Shown here: positions 48,592-56,310 of the stretch, in pieces
How positions within the stretch are numbered: the first letter of the stretch is position 1
Layout: each line of letters starts with the position of its first letter
NCBI GenBank assembly: GCA_031260665.1
Contig: JAISLD010000008.1
Coordinates: 1 to 64,000, forward strand
DNA from: Oscillospiraceae bacterium
GTDB taxonomy: Bacteria; Bacillota; Clostridia; Oscillospirales; Ruminococcaceae
Length of the DNA: 64,000 bases
Reading direction: 5' to 3'
Notes under the pieces: generated by a model
Databases searched by the model: none
Told to the model about the DNA's origin: nothing
Seen by the model: only the letters and a program-made list of their open reading frames with translations
Made by a program: the position numbers and the translations under genes

Positions 48592-49266
48592 ATGGAAAAC
48601 ACATTCACCAAAGCAGAGCGCGAAACCTTGTTGCGGCTCACCGACATAATGCTCGAGTATAACAAAAAAGTCAACCTCACGGCGATAACGGAGCGACACG
48701 AAATCGAAGAAAAGCACTATCTCGACTGCGTAAAAGCCTTGCGTTTAAGCGAAAGCGGCGGTTATGTTCCACGTGGAACATCTGTTGTTGACGTGGGAAG
48801 CGGCGCGGGATTCCCCGGGGTTCTGTGGGGGCTTGTCCGTCCCGACCTGCAAGTCACTCTGCTTGACTCGCTGAAAAAACGCGTCGATTACCTTGAACAT
48901 ATCAAAGCGGAGTTGTCGCTTGACTATACGGCCACACACGGTCGAAGCGAGGAGCTTTCGCACGCCGCCGAGTATCGCGACAGGTTTGGCGTAGCCACGG
49001 CGCGTGCCGTTGCGAACATGCCCGCTCTCATTGAGCTTTGTTTGCCGCTCGTCAAAGTCGGCGGTTTTTTCATTGCGCTCAAGACCGACAAGTACGAGGG
49101 CGATATAACGAACGCACTCGGTTCTCTCGGCGGCGAACTTGCTGATGTGATTGACTACAGAGTGGGGGACAACAAGCGGCGTCTTTATGTGATTGCGAAG
49201 AATAAACCGACAGAAAAATCTTTCCCCAGAAAACGCGTGAATATCACCAAAAACCCGATAATTTGA
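48592..49266 (+). CDS. rsmG: 16S rRNA (guanine527-N7)-methyltransferase RsmG
   Basis: 224 residues from the ATG at 48592 (AGAGG upstream). The SAM-binding motif VVDVGSGAGFPGV (about 63-75), the following LLDSLKKRVDYLEHI and the ATARAVANMPALIE region are typical. Methylates G527 of 16S rRNA. A second perfect parS at 48765 lies inside the gene, encoding VPRGT. Middle gene of the conserved mnmG-rsmG-parB cluster. Confidence 0.95.
   Translation: MENTFTKAERETLLRLTDIMLEYNKKVNLTAITERHEIEEKHYLDCVKALRLSESGGYVPRGTSVVDVGSGAGFPGVLWGLVRPDLQVTLLDSLKKRVDYLEHIKAELSLDYTATHGRSEELSHAAEYRDRFGVATARAVANMPALIELCLPLVKVGGFFIALKTDKYEGDITNALGSLGGELADVIDYRVGDNKRRLYVIAKNKPTEKSFPRKRVNITKNPII
48765..48780. promoter_or_regulatory. 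parS centromere site 2
   Basis: Perfect TGTTCCACGTGGAACA inside rsmG, 699 bp from site 1 and about 650 bp upstream of parB. Confidence 0.9.
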
Positions 49267-49340
49267 TGATATATTACCGTGAGTATATCGCATAAACGCC
49301 GTTGCCGTTGCAAAACGGCGAAAACCGCGATATTATTGCC

Positions 49341-49369
49341 TTGCATTTGGCAAACAGGTGTGCTAATAT
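49341..49369 (+). promoter_or_regulatory. Candidate parB promoter
   Basis: TTGCAT (49341-49346), 17-base spacer, TAATAT (49364-49369), about 43 bases before the parB ATG. GCCGTT...AACGGC (about 49299-49315) forms a small hairpin upstream. Confidence 0.55.
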
Positions 49370-49411
49370 ACTGATAGTATATGACAAGTATATGAGCGGA
49401 GAAACGAGATT

Positions 49412-50269
49412 ATGTTTTTCACCAAACCTGTAAGCCCCGCAAGCCCTGTAAGTAATACAGAAACCTATCACGACAAACCCGTGGAACTCGGAAAGGTGGT
49501 GCAGCTTAGCACTGCTGATATCAAGCCGAACCCCGACCAACCGCGCCGCGTGTTCGACGACTATGAGTTGTCGCAACTCGCGGTGAGTATCAGGCAAAAC
49601 GGACTTCTGCAACCGATAACCGTGAGAAAAACCGACAGCGGTTACGTTTTGATTAGCGGCGAGCGGCGACTACGCGCGATAAAGCTGCTGAAATCCGACA
49701 CGGTCCCCGCGATTGTGATTGAAACAACGGACGAGGAGTCGGCGGTGCTTGCCGCTCTTGAGAATATTCAGCGGGCACAGCTGAACTACATAGAGGAAGC
49801 GCAGGCGTTCAAGCTGCTGATAGACGCGTACAGCTTGACACAGGAGGAGTGCGCCGCCAAGTTGGGGCTGGCGCAGTCCACCGTGGCAAACAAGCTGAAA
49901 CTTTTGCGGCTGACCGACGACGAACGAACCCTTGTGCTTGACTATCGCTTGTCGGAGCGGCAAACCCGCGCCATACTTAAGCTGCCGTTTGACAAACGAG
50001 TCGCCGCAATCGAGCAAATCAGCCGCGACGGACTGAACACACGGCAAACCGACAAGCTGATAGAAGAAATGTTGGTTGACAAGCCGAAGAAGCCGAGGAA
50101 AACCGCTTTCATTGTTCGGCACGTCAGAATGTACGTCAACACATTCGACCAAACGCTTGCCGCAATGAAAGACGCGGGTATCCCGTGTGAAGCGGAGGTC
50201 AGCAAAAGCGAAAAGCTGATTGAATATAAAATCAAAATCCCAATAAACTCGGTGTTTGACGACCTATAG
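49412..50269 (+). CDS. parB: ParB/Noc-family partition protein
   Basis: 285 residues. The N-terminal CTP-binding ParB domain (about 28-120) has NPDQPRRVF, the box GERRLRA (about 86-92) and ENIQRAQLN. The central helix-turn-helix (about 135-210) includes KLGLAQSTVANKLKLLRL, and a short C-terminal dimerisation part follows. In Bacillus the equivalent position holds noc, but Noc binds a different palindrome; two perfect parS sites just upstream favour a parS-binding ParB. No parA (soj) is adjacent. Starts ATG after GGAGAAACGAG. Confidence 0.9.
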   Translation: MFFTKPVSPASPVSNTETYHDKPVELGKVVQLSTADIKPNPDQPRRVFDDYELSQLAVSIRQNGLLQPITVRKTDSGYVLISGERRLRAIKLLKSDTVPAIVIETTDEESAVLAALENIQRAQLNYIEEAQAFKLLIDAYSLTQEECAAKLGLAQSTVANKLKLLRLTDDERTLVLDYRLSERQTRAILKLPFDKRVAAIEQISRDGLNTRQTDKLIEEMLVDKPKKPRKTAFIVRHVRMYVNTFDQTLAAMKDAGIPCEAEVSKSEKLIEYKIKIPINSVFDDL

Positions 50270-50274
50270 GCCCC

Positions 50275-50405
50275 TTGCGGGGGCCGGCAATAAGCTAATG
50301 CGCCACGTTGCTTGTTAAACGGGTTAACCGGTCGGCTGTTGCGTGTCCGGCGCAGACCCGCTTCCGCAGAAGCGGAATATCCGCAAAGAGAATTGCCCCG
50401 GTTGA
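50275..50405. repeat. Intergenic repeat cluster before rpmF
   Basis: GGCCCCTTGCGGGGGCC hairpin, AATAAGCTAATGCGCCACGTTGC (related to 19881-19905), GTTAACCGGTCGGCTG, and GTGTCCGGCGCAGACCCGC plus GCTTCCGCAGAAGCGG, the MITE-1-related modules also at 13650 and 33090. Non-coding. Confidence 0.6.
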
Positions 50406-50435
50406 TTCAGATTGAGCAAATTTGTATAAAAACGC

Positions 50436-50464
50436 TTGACAAGCCTTTCCTGTTGTGATATAAT
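50436..50464 (+). promoter_or_regulatory. Sigma-A promoter of rpmF
   Basis: Perfect TTGACA (50436-50441), 17-base spacer, perfect TATAAT (50459-50464); start near 50471, leader about 60 bases. Confidence 0.88.
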
Positions 50465-50530
50465 AGCAAGGCACGCTAACAATTGGCGAAATTCGCCGTG
50501 CATATTACACGAGGGAAAGGGGTTAAACCA

Positions 50531-50719
50531 ATGGCAGTTCCAAAGAAACGGGTGTCGCGCACACGCCGTGACAAAAGGCGTTCCAACGTATGGAAGCTCG
50601 ACGCGCCTGCTTTCTCGCGTTGCGAGCATTGCGGCGAACTGAAACTTGCTCACAGAGTCTGCAAAGTCTGCGGTTACTACAAGGGCAAAGAAATCATTGT
50701 CCACAAAGAACGAGCATAA
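50531..50719 (+). CDS. rpmF: 50S ribosomal protein L32
   Basis: 62 residues from [17 protein letters not shown], the invariant L32 start; in-frame sequence upstream is leader. A zinc-ribbon with CEHC and CKVC (about 29-32 and 42-45). AAAGGGG precedes the ATG. The usual upstream partner yceD (DUF177) and downstream plsX are absent. Own promoter and terminator, so monocistronic. Confidence 0.96.
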   Translation: MAVPKKRVSRTRRDKRRSNVWKLDAPAFSRCEHCGELKLAHRVCKVCGYYKGKEIIVHKERA

Positions 50720-50722
50720 GAA

Positions 50723-50759
50723 AAGCGGGCAGTTATTCTGCCCGCTTGTTGTTTCTTTT
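50723..50759 (+). terminator. Intrinsic terminator of rpmF
   Basis: A perfect 10-bp stem AAGCGGGCAG/CTGCCCGCTT (50723-50732 with 50738-50747), loop TTATT, then GTTGTTTCTTTT. Confidence 0.88.
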
Positions 50760-50779
50760 AGTAATGGAACATAAAACTT

Positions 50780-52036
50780 ATGGTTATAATAACATCGGTG
50801 GAGCCGCGTTCACCTGCCGACAAAGCGGGCGTGAAACCAAACGACAGGCTTGTTTCGATAAACGGAAGTGAAATAAACGACCGCCTTGACTACGGCTTCT
50901 ACCTTCCCGAAACTGCGGCGACTTTCACGATTTGCCGTGAAGAAAAGATATACTCGGTCAGATTAACGCCGAAGAACGGCGAGGTTGGGCTTGGGTTCTC
51001 TACCTATCTGATGAGTGAGAAGAGTCGCTGCAAAAACAACTGTATCTTCTGCTTTATCGATCAACTGCCGAAGAATTGCCGCGAAACGCTCTACTTCAAA
51101 GACGACGACGCACGACTTTCGTTTCTGCAGGGCAACTACATCACGTTGACGAACCTAAGCGACAGTGATATAGAACGAATCATCAAGATGAGATTGCCCG
51201 TCAATGTGTCGGTTCACACAACAGAGCCGCTTCTCCGTGAGCAAATGCTTCGAAACAAGAACGCGGGCAAGTCGCTCGACTATCTCTATCGGCTTGCAAA
51301 GGCAGGCAACAGCCTTAACTTGCAGATAGTTCTTTGCCCCGACATCAACGACAAAATACATCTCGACAAAACGCTTGCCGACTTGACTTCGCTTGGCGAC
51401 TGTGTAAAGAGCATAGCGGTGGTGCCCGTGGGGTTGACGAAGCACCGCGAGGGACTCTGTCAGCTTCGGTCATTCACGGAAGAAGAAGCGGCGTTTGTTA
51501 TCAACCAATGCGACAAGCACAAGCGGGCGCACGCGGCCGATGAGTTTTACTTGACGGCAAAGCGGGAGTTCCCGCCGTATGACGATTACGACGGCTTTCC
51601 TCAATACGAAAACGGCGTGGGAATCTGGCGTGCGTGTCACGATGATTTTCTTGACGAAAAGCAAAGTGAGTTTGACCAAACGCCCCGTTCTGTCGCAACG
51701 GGAACGGCCGCTGCGCCGCTGCTTCGAGAGCTGCTTCGCGGTTCAAACACCACGGTTTACGCAATCAGAAATGACTTCTTCGGTGAAACCGTGACTTGCG
51801 CGGGTTTGATAGTCGGCGGCGACATACTCGCGCAACTTGAGGGCAAGCCGCTTGGCAGTGAACTGCTTATCCCGTCAACGATGTTGAAGGCGGATGAGGA
51901 CGTTTTCCTCGATGATATGACGCTTGACGAGTTGTCGCGCGGACTTGGCGTTCGTGTCAAGGCGGTCACACCGACAGGCGCGGACTTGGTGCAAAGTGTT
52001 TGCTTAGATTATAGCCGGTTAAACTCAAAACGCTAA
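50780..52036 (+). CDS. PDZ / radical-SAM-like / DUF512 protein
   Basis: 418 residues. An N-terminal PDZ-like part (about 5-50: SPADKAGVKPNDRLVSING) is followed by the radical-SAM-like motif CKNNCIFC (about 84-91, C-x3-C-x2-C) and a C-terminal DUF512 region (about 215-410: VGLTKHREGL, GTAAAPLL). Such proteins are regularly encoded next to der in Clostridia; function unknown. The last eight codons and the stop are supplied by the left end of a MITE-2 element starting at 52010, so the natural C-terminus may have been replaced. Shine-Dalgarno weak. Confidence 0.88.
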   Translation: MVIITSVEPRSPADKAGVKPNDRLVSINGSEINDRLDYGFYLPETAATFTICREEKIYSVRLTPKNGEVGLGFSTYLMSEKSRCKNNCIFCFIDQLPKNCRETLYFKDDDARLSFLQGNYITLTNLSDSDIERIIKMRLPVNVSVHTTEPLLREQMLRNKNAGKSLDYLYRLAKAGNSLNLQIVLCPDINDKIHLDKTLADLTSLGDCVKSIAVVPVGLTKHREGLCQLRSFTEEEAAFVINQCDKHKRAHAADEFYLTAKREFPPYDDYDGFPQYENGVGIWRACHDDFLDEKQSEFDQTPRSVATGTAAAPLLRELLRGSNTTVYAIRNDFFGETVTCAGLIVGGDILAQLEGKPLGSELLIPSTMLKADEDVFLDDMTLDELSRGLGVRVKAVTPTGADLVQSVCLDYSRLNSKR

Positions 52037-52110
52037 AGCGTTTTATAGCCGCTTTTAGCGACTGCCGCTCTCGCGGGAGCGGAATCTTTGCGAAGCAAAT
52101 GGATTAGCTT
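52010..52110. mobile_element. MITE-2 copy overlapping the DUF512 gene 3' end
   Basis: Begins TATAGCCGGTTAAACTCAAAACGC as the family left end (quoted in part: TATAGCCGGTTAAA), then AACGCTAAAGCGTT, GTCGCTTTTAGCGAC-type and CCGCTCTCGCGGGAGCGG-type hairpins and TTTGCGAAGCAAA. The right terminus is not recognisable, so it is truncated or diverged. Confidence 0.55.
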
Positions 52111-52153
52111 TTTAACGCCGAGTATAAATTATTAAATATAGACAGGAAGTATA

Positions 52154-53479
52154 ATGAAAACAGTCGCCATAGTTGGCAGACCAAACGTCGGGAAATCCGC
52201 GCTGTTCAACAAGCTGACGGGCATACGCGCCGCAATAGTCGAAGATGTGCCGGGTGTTACGCGTGACAGGCTTTACGGCAAGGTCGAGTGGTGCGGGCAC
52301 TCGTTCAACCTGATAGACACAGGCGGAATAGAGCCGCTGTCAAAGGAGATAATCCCTGTTCATATCCGTGAACAGGCGCGCATTGCGATAGACACAGCCG
52401 ACGTTATCATCTTTGTCACGGATATACGTGCGGGGCTTACCACCGAGGACGAAGACGTGGCGAACATTCTTCGCAGAAGCGGCAAGCCTGTTGTGCTGTG
52501 CGTCAACAAAATCGATTCACCAGGCGAGCCGCCCCCCGAGTTATACACGTTCTATAACTTGGGTCTTGACGAGCCGTACCCCGTGTCGTCGGTTCACGGC
52601 AGCGGCACAGGCGACCTGCTTGACAAAGTGGTGTCGCTCTTTTCCGACGAAGAAACCGAGGTGCTTTACGGCGGCGATACCCTCAAGGTTGCGGTCATCG
52701 GCAGACCGAACGCCGGCAAAAGCTCGCTTGTCAATCATGTGCTCGGTGAGAAACGTCTTATCGTGTCTGACATAGCGGGGACGACAAGGGACGCGATAGA
52801 CACGGCGGTCAAGGTGAACGGGCAAGACTATGTGCTGATAGACACGGCAGGGATACGCCGCAAGTCGCGAGTTGACGACTTAGTTGAAAAGTACAGCGTG
52901 CTTCGTGCTTACACTGCGGTAGAACGCGCCGACGTCTGTGTCATTATGCTTGACGCGGAGCAAGGATTCACCGAGCAGGACAGCAAGATAGCGGGGTTTG
53001 CCCACGAAAAGGGCAAAGCGTCTGTTATCGCGGTGAACAAGTGGGATTTGATTGCCAAGAACGATAAGACAATGCGTGAGTTTCAGCAGAAACTTGAAAG
53101 CGATTTCTCGTTTATGTCGTATGTGCCGTTCGTGTTTATATCGGCGACAACGGGGCAGAGAATCGACAAGCTGTTTGAACTGATAAACCACGCGGCGGAG
53201 CAAAACGCAAGACGAATAACCACGGGACAGCTGAACGACCTGCTTGCGTTCGCGACGGCGCGGGTTCAGCCGCCGACCGACAAGGGGCGCAGACTGAAGA
53301 TTTATTATATGACACAAGTGGCAAGCAAGCCGCCCGCGTTTGTCGCGTTTTGCAATCGTGCCGACTTGTTTCACTTTTCATACAGGCGATATATCGAAAA
53401 CCAAATTCGCGAGGCGTTCTCGCTGGACAGCACACCGATAACGCTGACCGTGAGAGAACGTGACAGAAACGATGTTTGA
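52154..53479 (+). CDS. der: Ribosome biogenesis GTPase Der (EngA)
   Basis: 441 residues with two tandem GTPase domains. The first has GRPNVGKSALFN (about 8-19), DTGG and NKID; the second has GRPNAGKSSLVN (about 184-195), DTAGIRRKS and NKWD. A C-terminal KH-like domain (about 355-435) follows. It acts in 50S subunit assembly. AGGAAG precedes the ATG. Its TGA stop ends at the very base before a MITE-2 element (53480). DUF512-der-plsY-gpsA order is typical of Clostridia. Confidence 0.97.
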   Translation: MKTVAIVGRPNVGKSALFNKLTGIRAAIVEDVPGVTRDRLYGKVEWCGHSFNLIDTGGIEPLSKEIIPVHIREQARIAIDTADVIIFVTDIRAGLTTEDEDVANILRRSGKPVVLCVNKIDSPGEPPPELYTFYNLGLDEPYPVSSVHGSGTGDLLDKVVSLFSDEETEVLYGGDTLKVAVIGRPNAGKSSLVNHVLGEKRLIVSDIAGTTRDAIDTAVKVNGQDYVLIDTAGIRRKSRVDDLVEKYSVLRAYTAVERADVCVIMLDAEQGFTEQDSKIAGFAHEKGKASVIAVNKWDLIAKNDKTMREFQQKLESDFSFMSYVPFVFISATTGQRIDKLFELINHAAEQNARRITTGQLNDLLAFATARVQPPTDKGRRLKIYYMTQVASKPPAFVAFCNRADLFHFSYRRYIENQIREAFSLDSTPITLTVRERDRNDV

Positions 53480-53651
53480 TATAGCCGTTTAACTTAAAAA
53501 CACTAAAGTGTTTTTAAGTTTGGGCGCATATGCGCCCCTGCGGCGAAGCCGCGAAACGGCGTATCAGGGCGGTTAAATCCGCTTCTGCGGAGCGGTAGCC
53601 GCCGAAAGCGGCTATAAAAACGCTTAAGCGTTTTTAATTTAACCCACTATA
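53480..53651. mobile_element. MITE-2 copy, complete
   Basis: A 172-bp element. Left end TATAGCCGTTTAACTTAAAA; right end on the other strand TATAGTGGGTTAAATTAAAA; 20 of 25 terminal positions match. The interior is packed with palindromes: AACACTAAAGTGTT, GGGCGCATATGCGCCC, GCGGCGAAGCCGC, GCCGCCGAAAGCGGC, AACGCTTAAGCGTT. It fills the der-plsY gap between the der stop codon and the plsY Shine-Dalgarno. Confidence 0.7.
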
Positions 53652-53667
53652 TCAGGAGGTTCGCCCA

Positions 53668-54321
53668 ATGTTTGCTATCTCTGTTGTGCTGATGATAGTT
53701 GTTCCGTATTTTATCTGCGGCATCAACTTCTCGATTATAATCACCAAGCTGAAGTCGGGGCAGGACATAAGAAAACTCGGCAGTGGAAACCCGGGGCTGA
53801 CAAACGTGCTTCGCACTCAAGGCAAAACCGCCGCACTCATTGTCGTGCTGCTTGACCTCGCGAAAGGATACACGGCAGTCACTCTTGTTCGCGTTTTGTT
53901 TGAACAGATAGCCGACACGGGACCGCTTGCCGGTTCCGACCACGGTTATCTGCTTTACATAGCGGCGTTGTGTGGTGTGATAGGAAGCGTTTTCCCGATA
54001 TACTACGGGTTCAAAGGTGGGAAAGGTGTGATGTCAACAGCAAGCACGCTTTGTGCCGTGAAGCCGCTGACTGTGCTTATCCTCATCGGTTTGTTCGCTG
54101 TAATCGTCGCGATAACGCGTTATGTGTCGCTTGGCTCAATGATTGCGGGCACACTGCTGACTCCCGCTGTCTTTGTCGCGAGCTACGCGGCAGGCGAACC
54201 GTCGGCGCTGATGAACGCTGTTTTCACGGCGGGAATATCGATACTGCTGGTCACATCTCACAGGGCTAACATCACGAGGCTGAAGAACCACACCGAGAAA
54301 CGATTCGGCGTTAAGGAGTAA
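53668..54321 (+). CDS. plsY: Glycerol-3-phosphate acyltransferase PlsY
   Basis: 217 residues, about five to seven membrane helices. The family motifs GSGNPGLTNVLR (about 36-47), FKGGKGVMST (about 114-123) and the third loop are present. Transfers an acyl group from acyl phosphate to glycerol 3-phosphate, the first step of phospholipid synthesis. AGGAGG precedes the ATG. gpsA, which makes its substrate, follows 6 bases later. Confidence 0.95.
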   Translation: MFAISVVLMIVVPYFICGINFSIIITKLKSGQDIRKLGSGNPGLTNVLRTQGKTAALIVVLLDLAKGYTAVTLVRVLFEQIADTGPLAGSDHGYLLYIAALCGVIGSVFPIYYGFKGGKGVMSTASTLCAVKPLTVLILIGLFAVIVAITRYVSLGSMIAGTLLTPAVFVASYAAGEPSALMNAVFTAGISILLVTSHRANITRLKNHTEKRFGVKE

Positions 54322-54327
54322 CAACAG

Positions 54328-55311
54328 ATGGCAAACATAACGGTTCTCGGTTGCGGATTCGGCACGGCATTGTCGGTGCAGTTTGACAGACAGGGCCACA
54401 AAGTGACCGCTTACACGAAGTTTCAGTCCGAAGTGGACGATATCCTGCGCGACGGAGAACACAAGCGGCTTCTCCCGGGTGTGCCTGTGCCGTCAAGCAT
54501 TTCGTTCACGACTGACATAAGCAAGGTGCGTGACGCTGACTTCGTTGTTGTCGCGATACCGACCAAGTTCTTGCGAACAACGATAGCGGAGATACCGCCT
54601 TTCGTGACGGCAAACACAATCATCGTTGACGTGGGCAAAGGGCTTGAGGACGACACGCTGAAACGCCGCACCGAAGTTATCGCCGAATATCTGCCCGACA
54701 ACCCGCTCGTTTATCTCACAGGTCCGTGCCACGCAGAAGAAGTCGGGCGCGGAATGCCGACCGCGATAGTCGCCGCCTCAACAGACAAAGCGGCGGCGTT
54801 GACGGTGCAAGCGGCAATCGGCAGCGAAAGCCTGCGGGTCTATGCTTCAAGCGACATAATCGGCTGTGAATTCGGTGCGGCACTGAAAAACCCGATTGCT
54901 CTTTGTGTCGGTATCCTTGAGGGAATGGGTTGCGGCGACAACACACGCGCCGCTCTTATGACACGCGGTCTTGCTGAAATCACGCGGCTTGCCTGTGCAG
55001 TCGGCGCGAATCCGCAGACGCTTCTCGGTTTGTCGGGAGTCGGGGATTTAATTGTTACCTGTATGTCGGCACACTCACGAAATCACCGCGCAGGGCTTCT
55101 TATCGGCGGCGGAATGAACGCGGCGGAAGCGGTGGCGAAGGTCGGCACGGTCGAGGGGTACGAGTGTGCGCGTCCCGCACTTAGGTTGGCGCAAAAGCAC
55201 GGAGTTGAAACCCCGATAATCGCTGAGTTGTGTGATATATGCTTCGGTGAGAAGAAACCGTTTGATTCTCTCGCCGAGTTAATGCAGCGGGAAAGCAAAT
55301 CAAAAGAATAA
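54328..55311 (+). CDS. gpsA: Glycerol-3-phosphate dehydrogenase (NAD(P)+)
   Basis: 327 residues. An N-terminal Rossmann fold (VLGCGFGTALS, about 5-15) is followed by a C-terminal helical domain with LKNPIALCVGILEGMGCGDNTRAAL and SGVGDLIVTC; the catalytic Lys is in LKNP. The usual GPSHAEE reads GPCHAEE. It reduces dihydroxyacetone phosphate to glycerol 3-phosphate, used by PlsY. GGAG precedes the ATG. Last gene of the plsY-gpsA unit. Confidence 0.96.
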   Translation: MANITVLGCGFGTALSVQFDRQGHKVTAYTKFQSEVDDILRDGEHKRLLPGVPVPSSISFTTDISKVRDADFVVVAIPTKFLRTTIAEIPPFVTANTIIVDVGKGLEDDTLKRRTEVIAEYLPDNPLVYLTGPCHAEEVGRGMPTAIVAASTDKAAALTVQAAIGSESLRVYASSDIIGCEFGAALKNPIALCVGILEGMGCGDNTRAALMTRGLAEITRLACAVGANPQTLLGLSGVGDLIVTCMSAHSRNHRAGLLIGGGMNAAEAVAKVGTVEGYECARPALRLAQKHGVETPIIAELCDICFGEKKPFDSLAELMQRESKSKE

Positions 55312-55322
55312 GTCTGTATAAC

Positions 55323-55367
55323 TATAGAGCGACTGCCGCGCTTACGGCGCGAATTTAACCGGCTATA
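55323..55367. repeat. Short MITE-2 element
   Basis: A 45-bp member: TATAGAGCGACTGCC at the left, the GCGCTTACGGCGC palindrome, then TTTAACCGGCTATA at the right. It lies 11 bases after gpsA. Confidence 0.6.
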
Positions 55368-55378
55368 TTCAAGTGAAC

Positions 55379-55412
55379 AACGCCGTTCCGATAAGGAGCG
55401 GCGTTTGCTTAT
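55379..55412 (+). terminator. Terminator of plsY-gpsA
   Basis: An 11-bp stem (55379-55389 with 55395-55405, one G-T) around loop GATAA; tail TGCTTATT is T-rich but imperfect. Confidence 0.65.
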
Positions 55413-55430
55413 TGCCTGCTCGTCACGGAC

Positions 55431-55459
55431 TTGCGTTTGTTGCGTAAATATGTTATAAT
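55431..55459 (+). promoter_or_regulatory. Sigma-A promoter of remA-gmk-priA
   Basis: TTGCGT (55431-55436), 17-base spacer, perfect TATAAT (55454-55459). It lies inside sequence that would otherwise extend the remA frame, confirming the later TTG start. Confidence 0.75.
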
Positions 55460-55514
55460 GAACACATATGTCTGCTATGTGATATTTGCATATTATTCAG
55501 AGGGAGATACACAG

Positions 55515-55754
55515 TTGAAACTAATCGACATAGGTTACGGCAACGCGCTGAATATCGAACGCATTGTGGCTGTTGTGGCGGCGGATTCCGCACCGACAAA
55601 GCGTTTGTGTGCCGCCGCGAAAGAAAAGTTGCTGCTGATAGATTCGACTTGCGGAAAGAAAATGCAGTCCGCTTTTATTATGGACAGCGGGCATATCGTG
55701 CTGTCTGCGCGAAGCGTGGACAAGTTTGTTGAGGAAAACAAGAACCATGGGTAA
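55515..55754 (+). CDS. remA: RemA-like extracellular matrix regulator (DUF370)
   Basis: 79 residues from the TTG at 55515 (AGGGAG 8 bases upstream), giving LKLIDIGYGNALNIERIVAVV, the usual RemA N-terminus. The family segments SAPTKRL, LLIDSTCGKK and DSGHIVLSA follow. RemA is a ring-forming DNA-binding regulator of biofilm matrix genes in Bacillus, and is typically upstream of gmk. The reading frame overlaps gmk by 8 bases. Confidence 0.93.
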   Translation: MKLIDIGYGNALNIERIVAVVAADSAPTKRLCAAAKEKLLLIDSTCGKKMQSAFIMDSGHIVLSARSVDKFVEENKNHG

Positions 55755-56310
55755 ACAGGGGGTACTCCTTGTGGTGTCCGCCCCGTCGGGTTGCGGAAAA
55801 GACACGCTGTTGGCTGAAGCCTTTAGGCAAGAGCCGCGCCTTACTCGCTCTGTGTCGGCCACGACGCGCGCGCCGCGTGAGGGCGAGGTGAACGGCAGGG
55901 ATTATATTTTTATGACCGAACGCGACTTCAAGCTGCTGATTGAACTGAACGGCTTGGTTGAATACACAAACTATGTCGGGAGCTTTTATGGCACACCGAA
56001 AGCTGAACTCGGCAATCTGCTTGCGGCAAAAGACGGCGTGGTGCTGAAGATTGAAACCGAGGGAGCGGCGAGAGTGAAAGCGATGTTCCCTGAAAGTGTT
56101 TCCGTGTTTATTATGCCGCCATCTGAAGCGGAGCTTGAGCGGCGACTACGCAGTCGCGGTACTGACACCGAAGAAAAAATAAAACAGCGGCTTGCCGTTG
56201 CGAAAAGCGAGATGGCTTTAGCTGAGAACTACGACCGCGTTGTCGTTAACGACGACCTTGACACAGCGGTGAACGAATTTTTGGCGATATTCAGAGAATA
56301 CTCAAGTTGA
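55747..56310 (+). CDS. gmk: Guanylate kinase
   Basis: 187 residues from the ATG at 55747. P-loop SAPSGCGKDTLL (about 11-22), the SVSATTRAPREGEVNGRDY GMP-binding segment (about 36-54) and the lid region R..RGTDTEEKIKQR are present. Phosphorylates GMP to GDP. It overlaps remA by 8 bases and priA by 4. rpoZ and coaBC, usually between gmk and priA, are missing here. Confidence 0.96.
   Translation: MGKQGVLLVVSAPSGCGKDTLLAEAFRQEPRLTRSVSATTRAPREGEVNGRDYIFMTERDFKLLIELNGLVEYTNYVGSFYGTPKAELGNLLAAKDGVVLKIETEGAARVKAMFPESVSVFIMPPSEAELERRLRSRGTDTEEKIKQRLAVAKSEMALAENYDRVVVNDDLDTAVNEFLAIFREYSS

Noticed and set aside
49412..50269. Naming the gene noc
   Set aside because: Gene position resembles Bacillus noc, but perfect parS sites are adjacent and no Noc-type site was seen; the call is left as ParB/Noc family.
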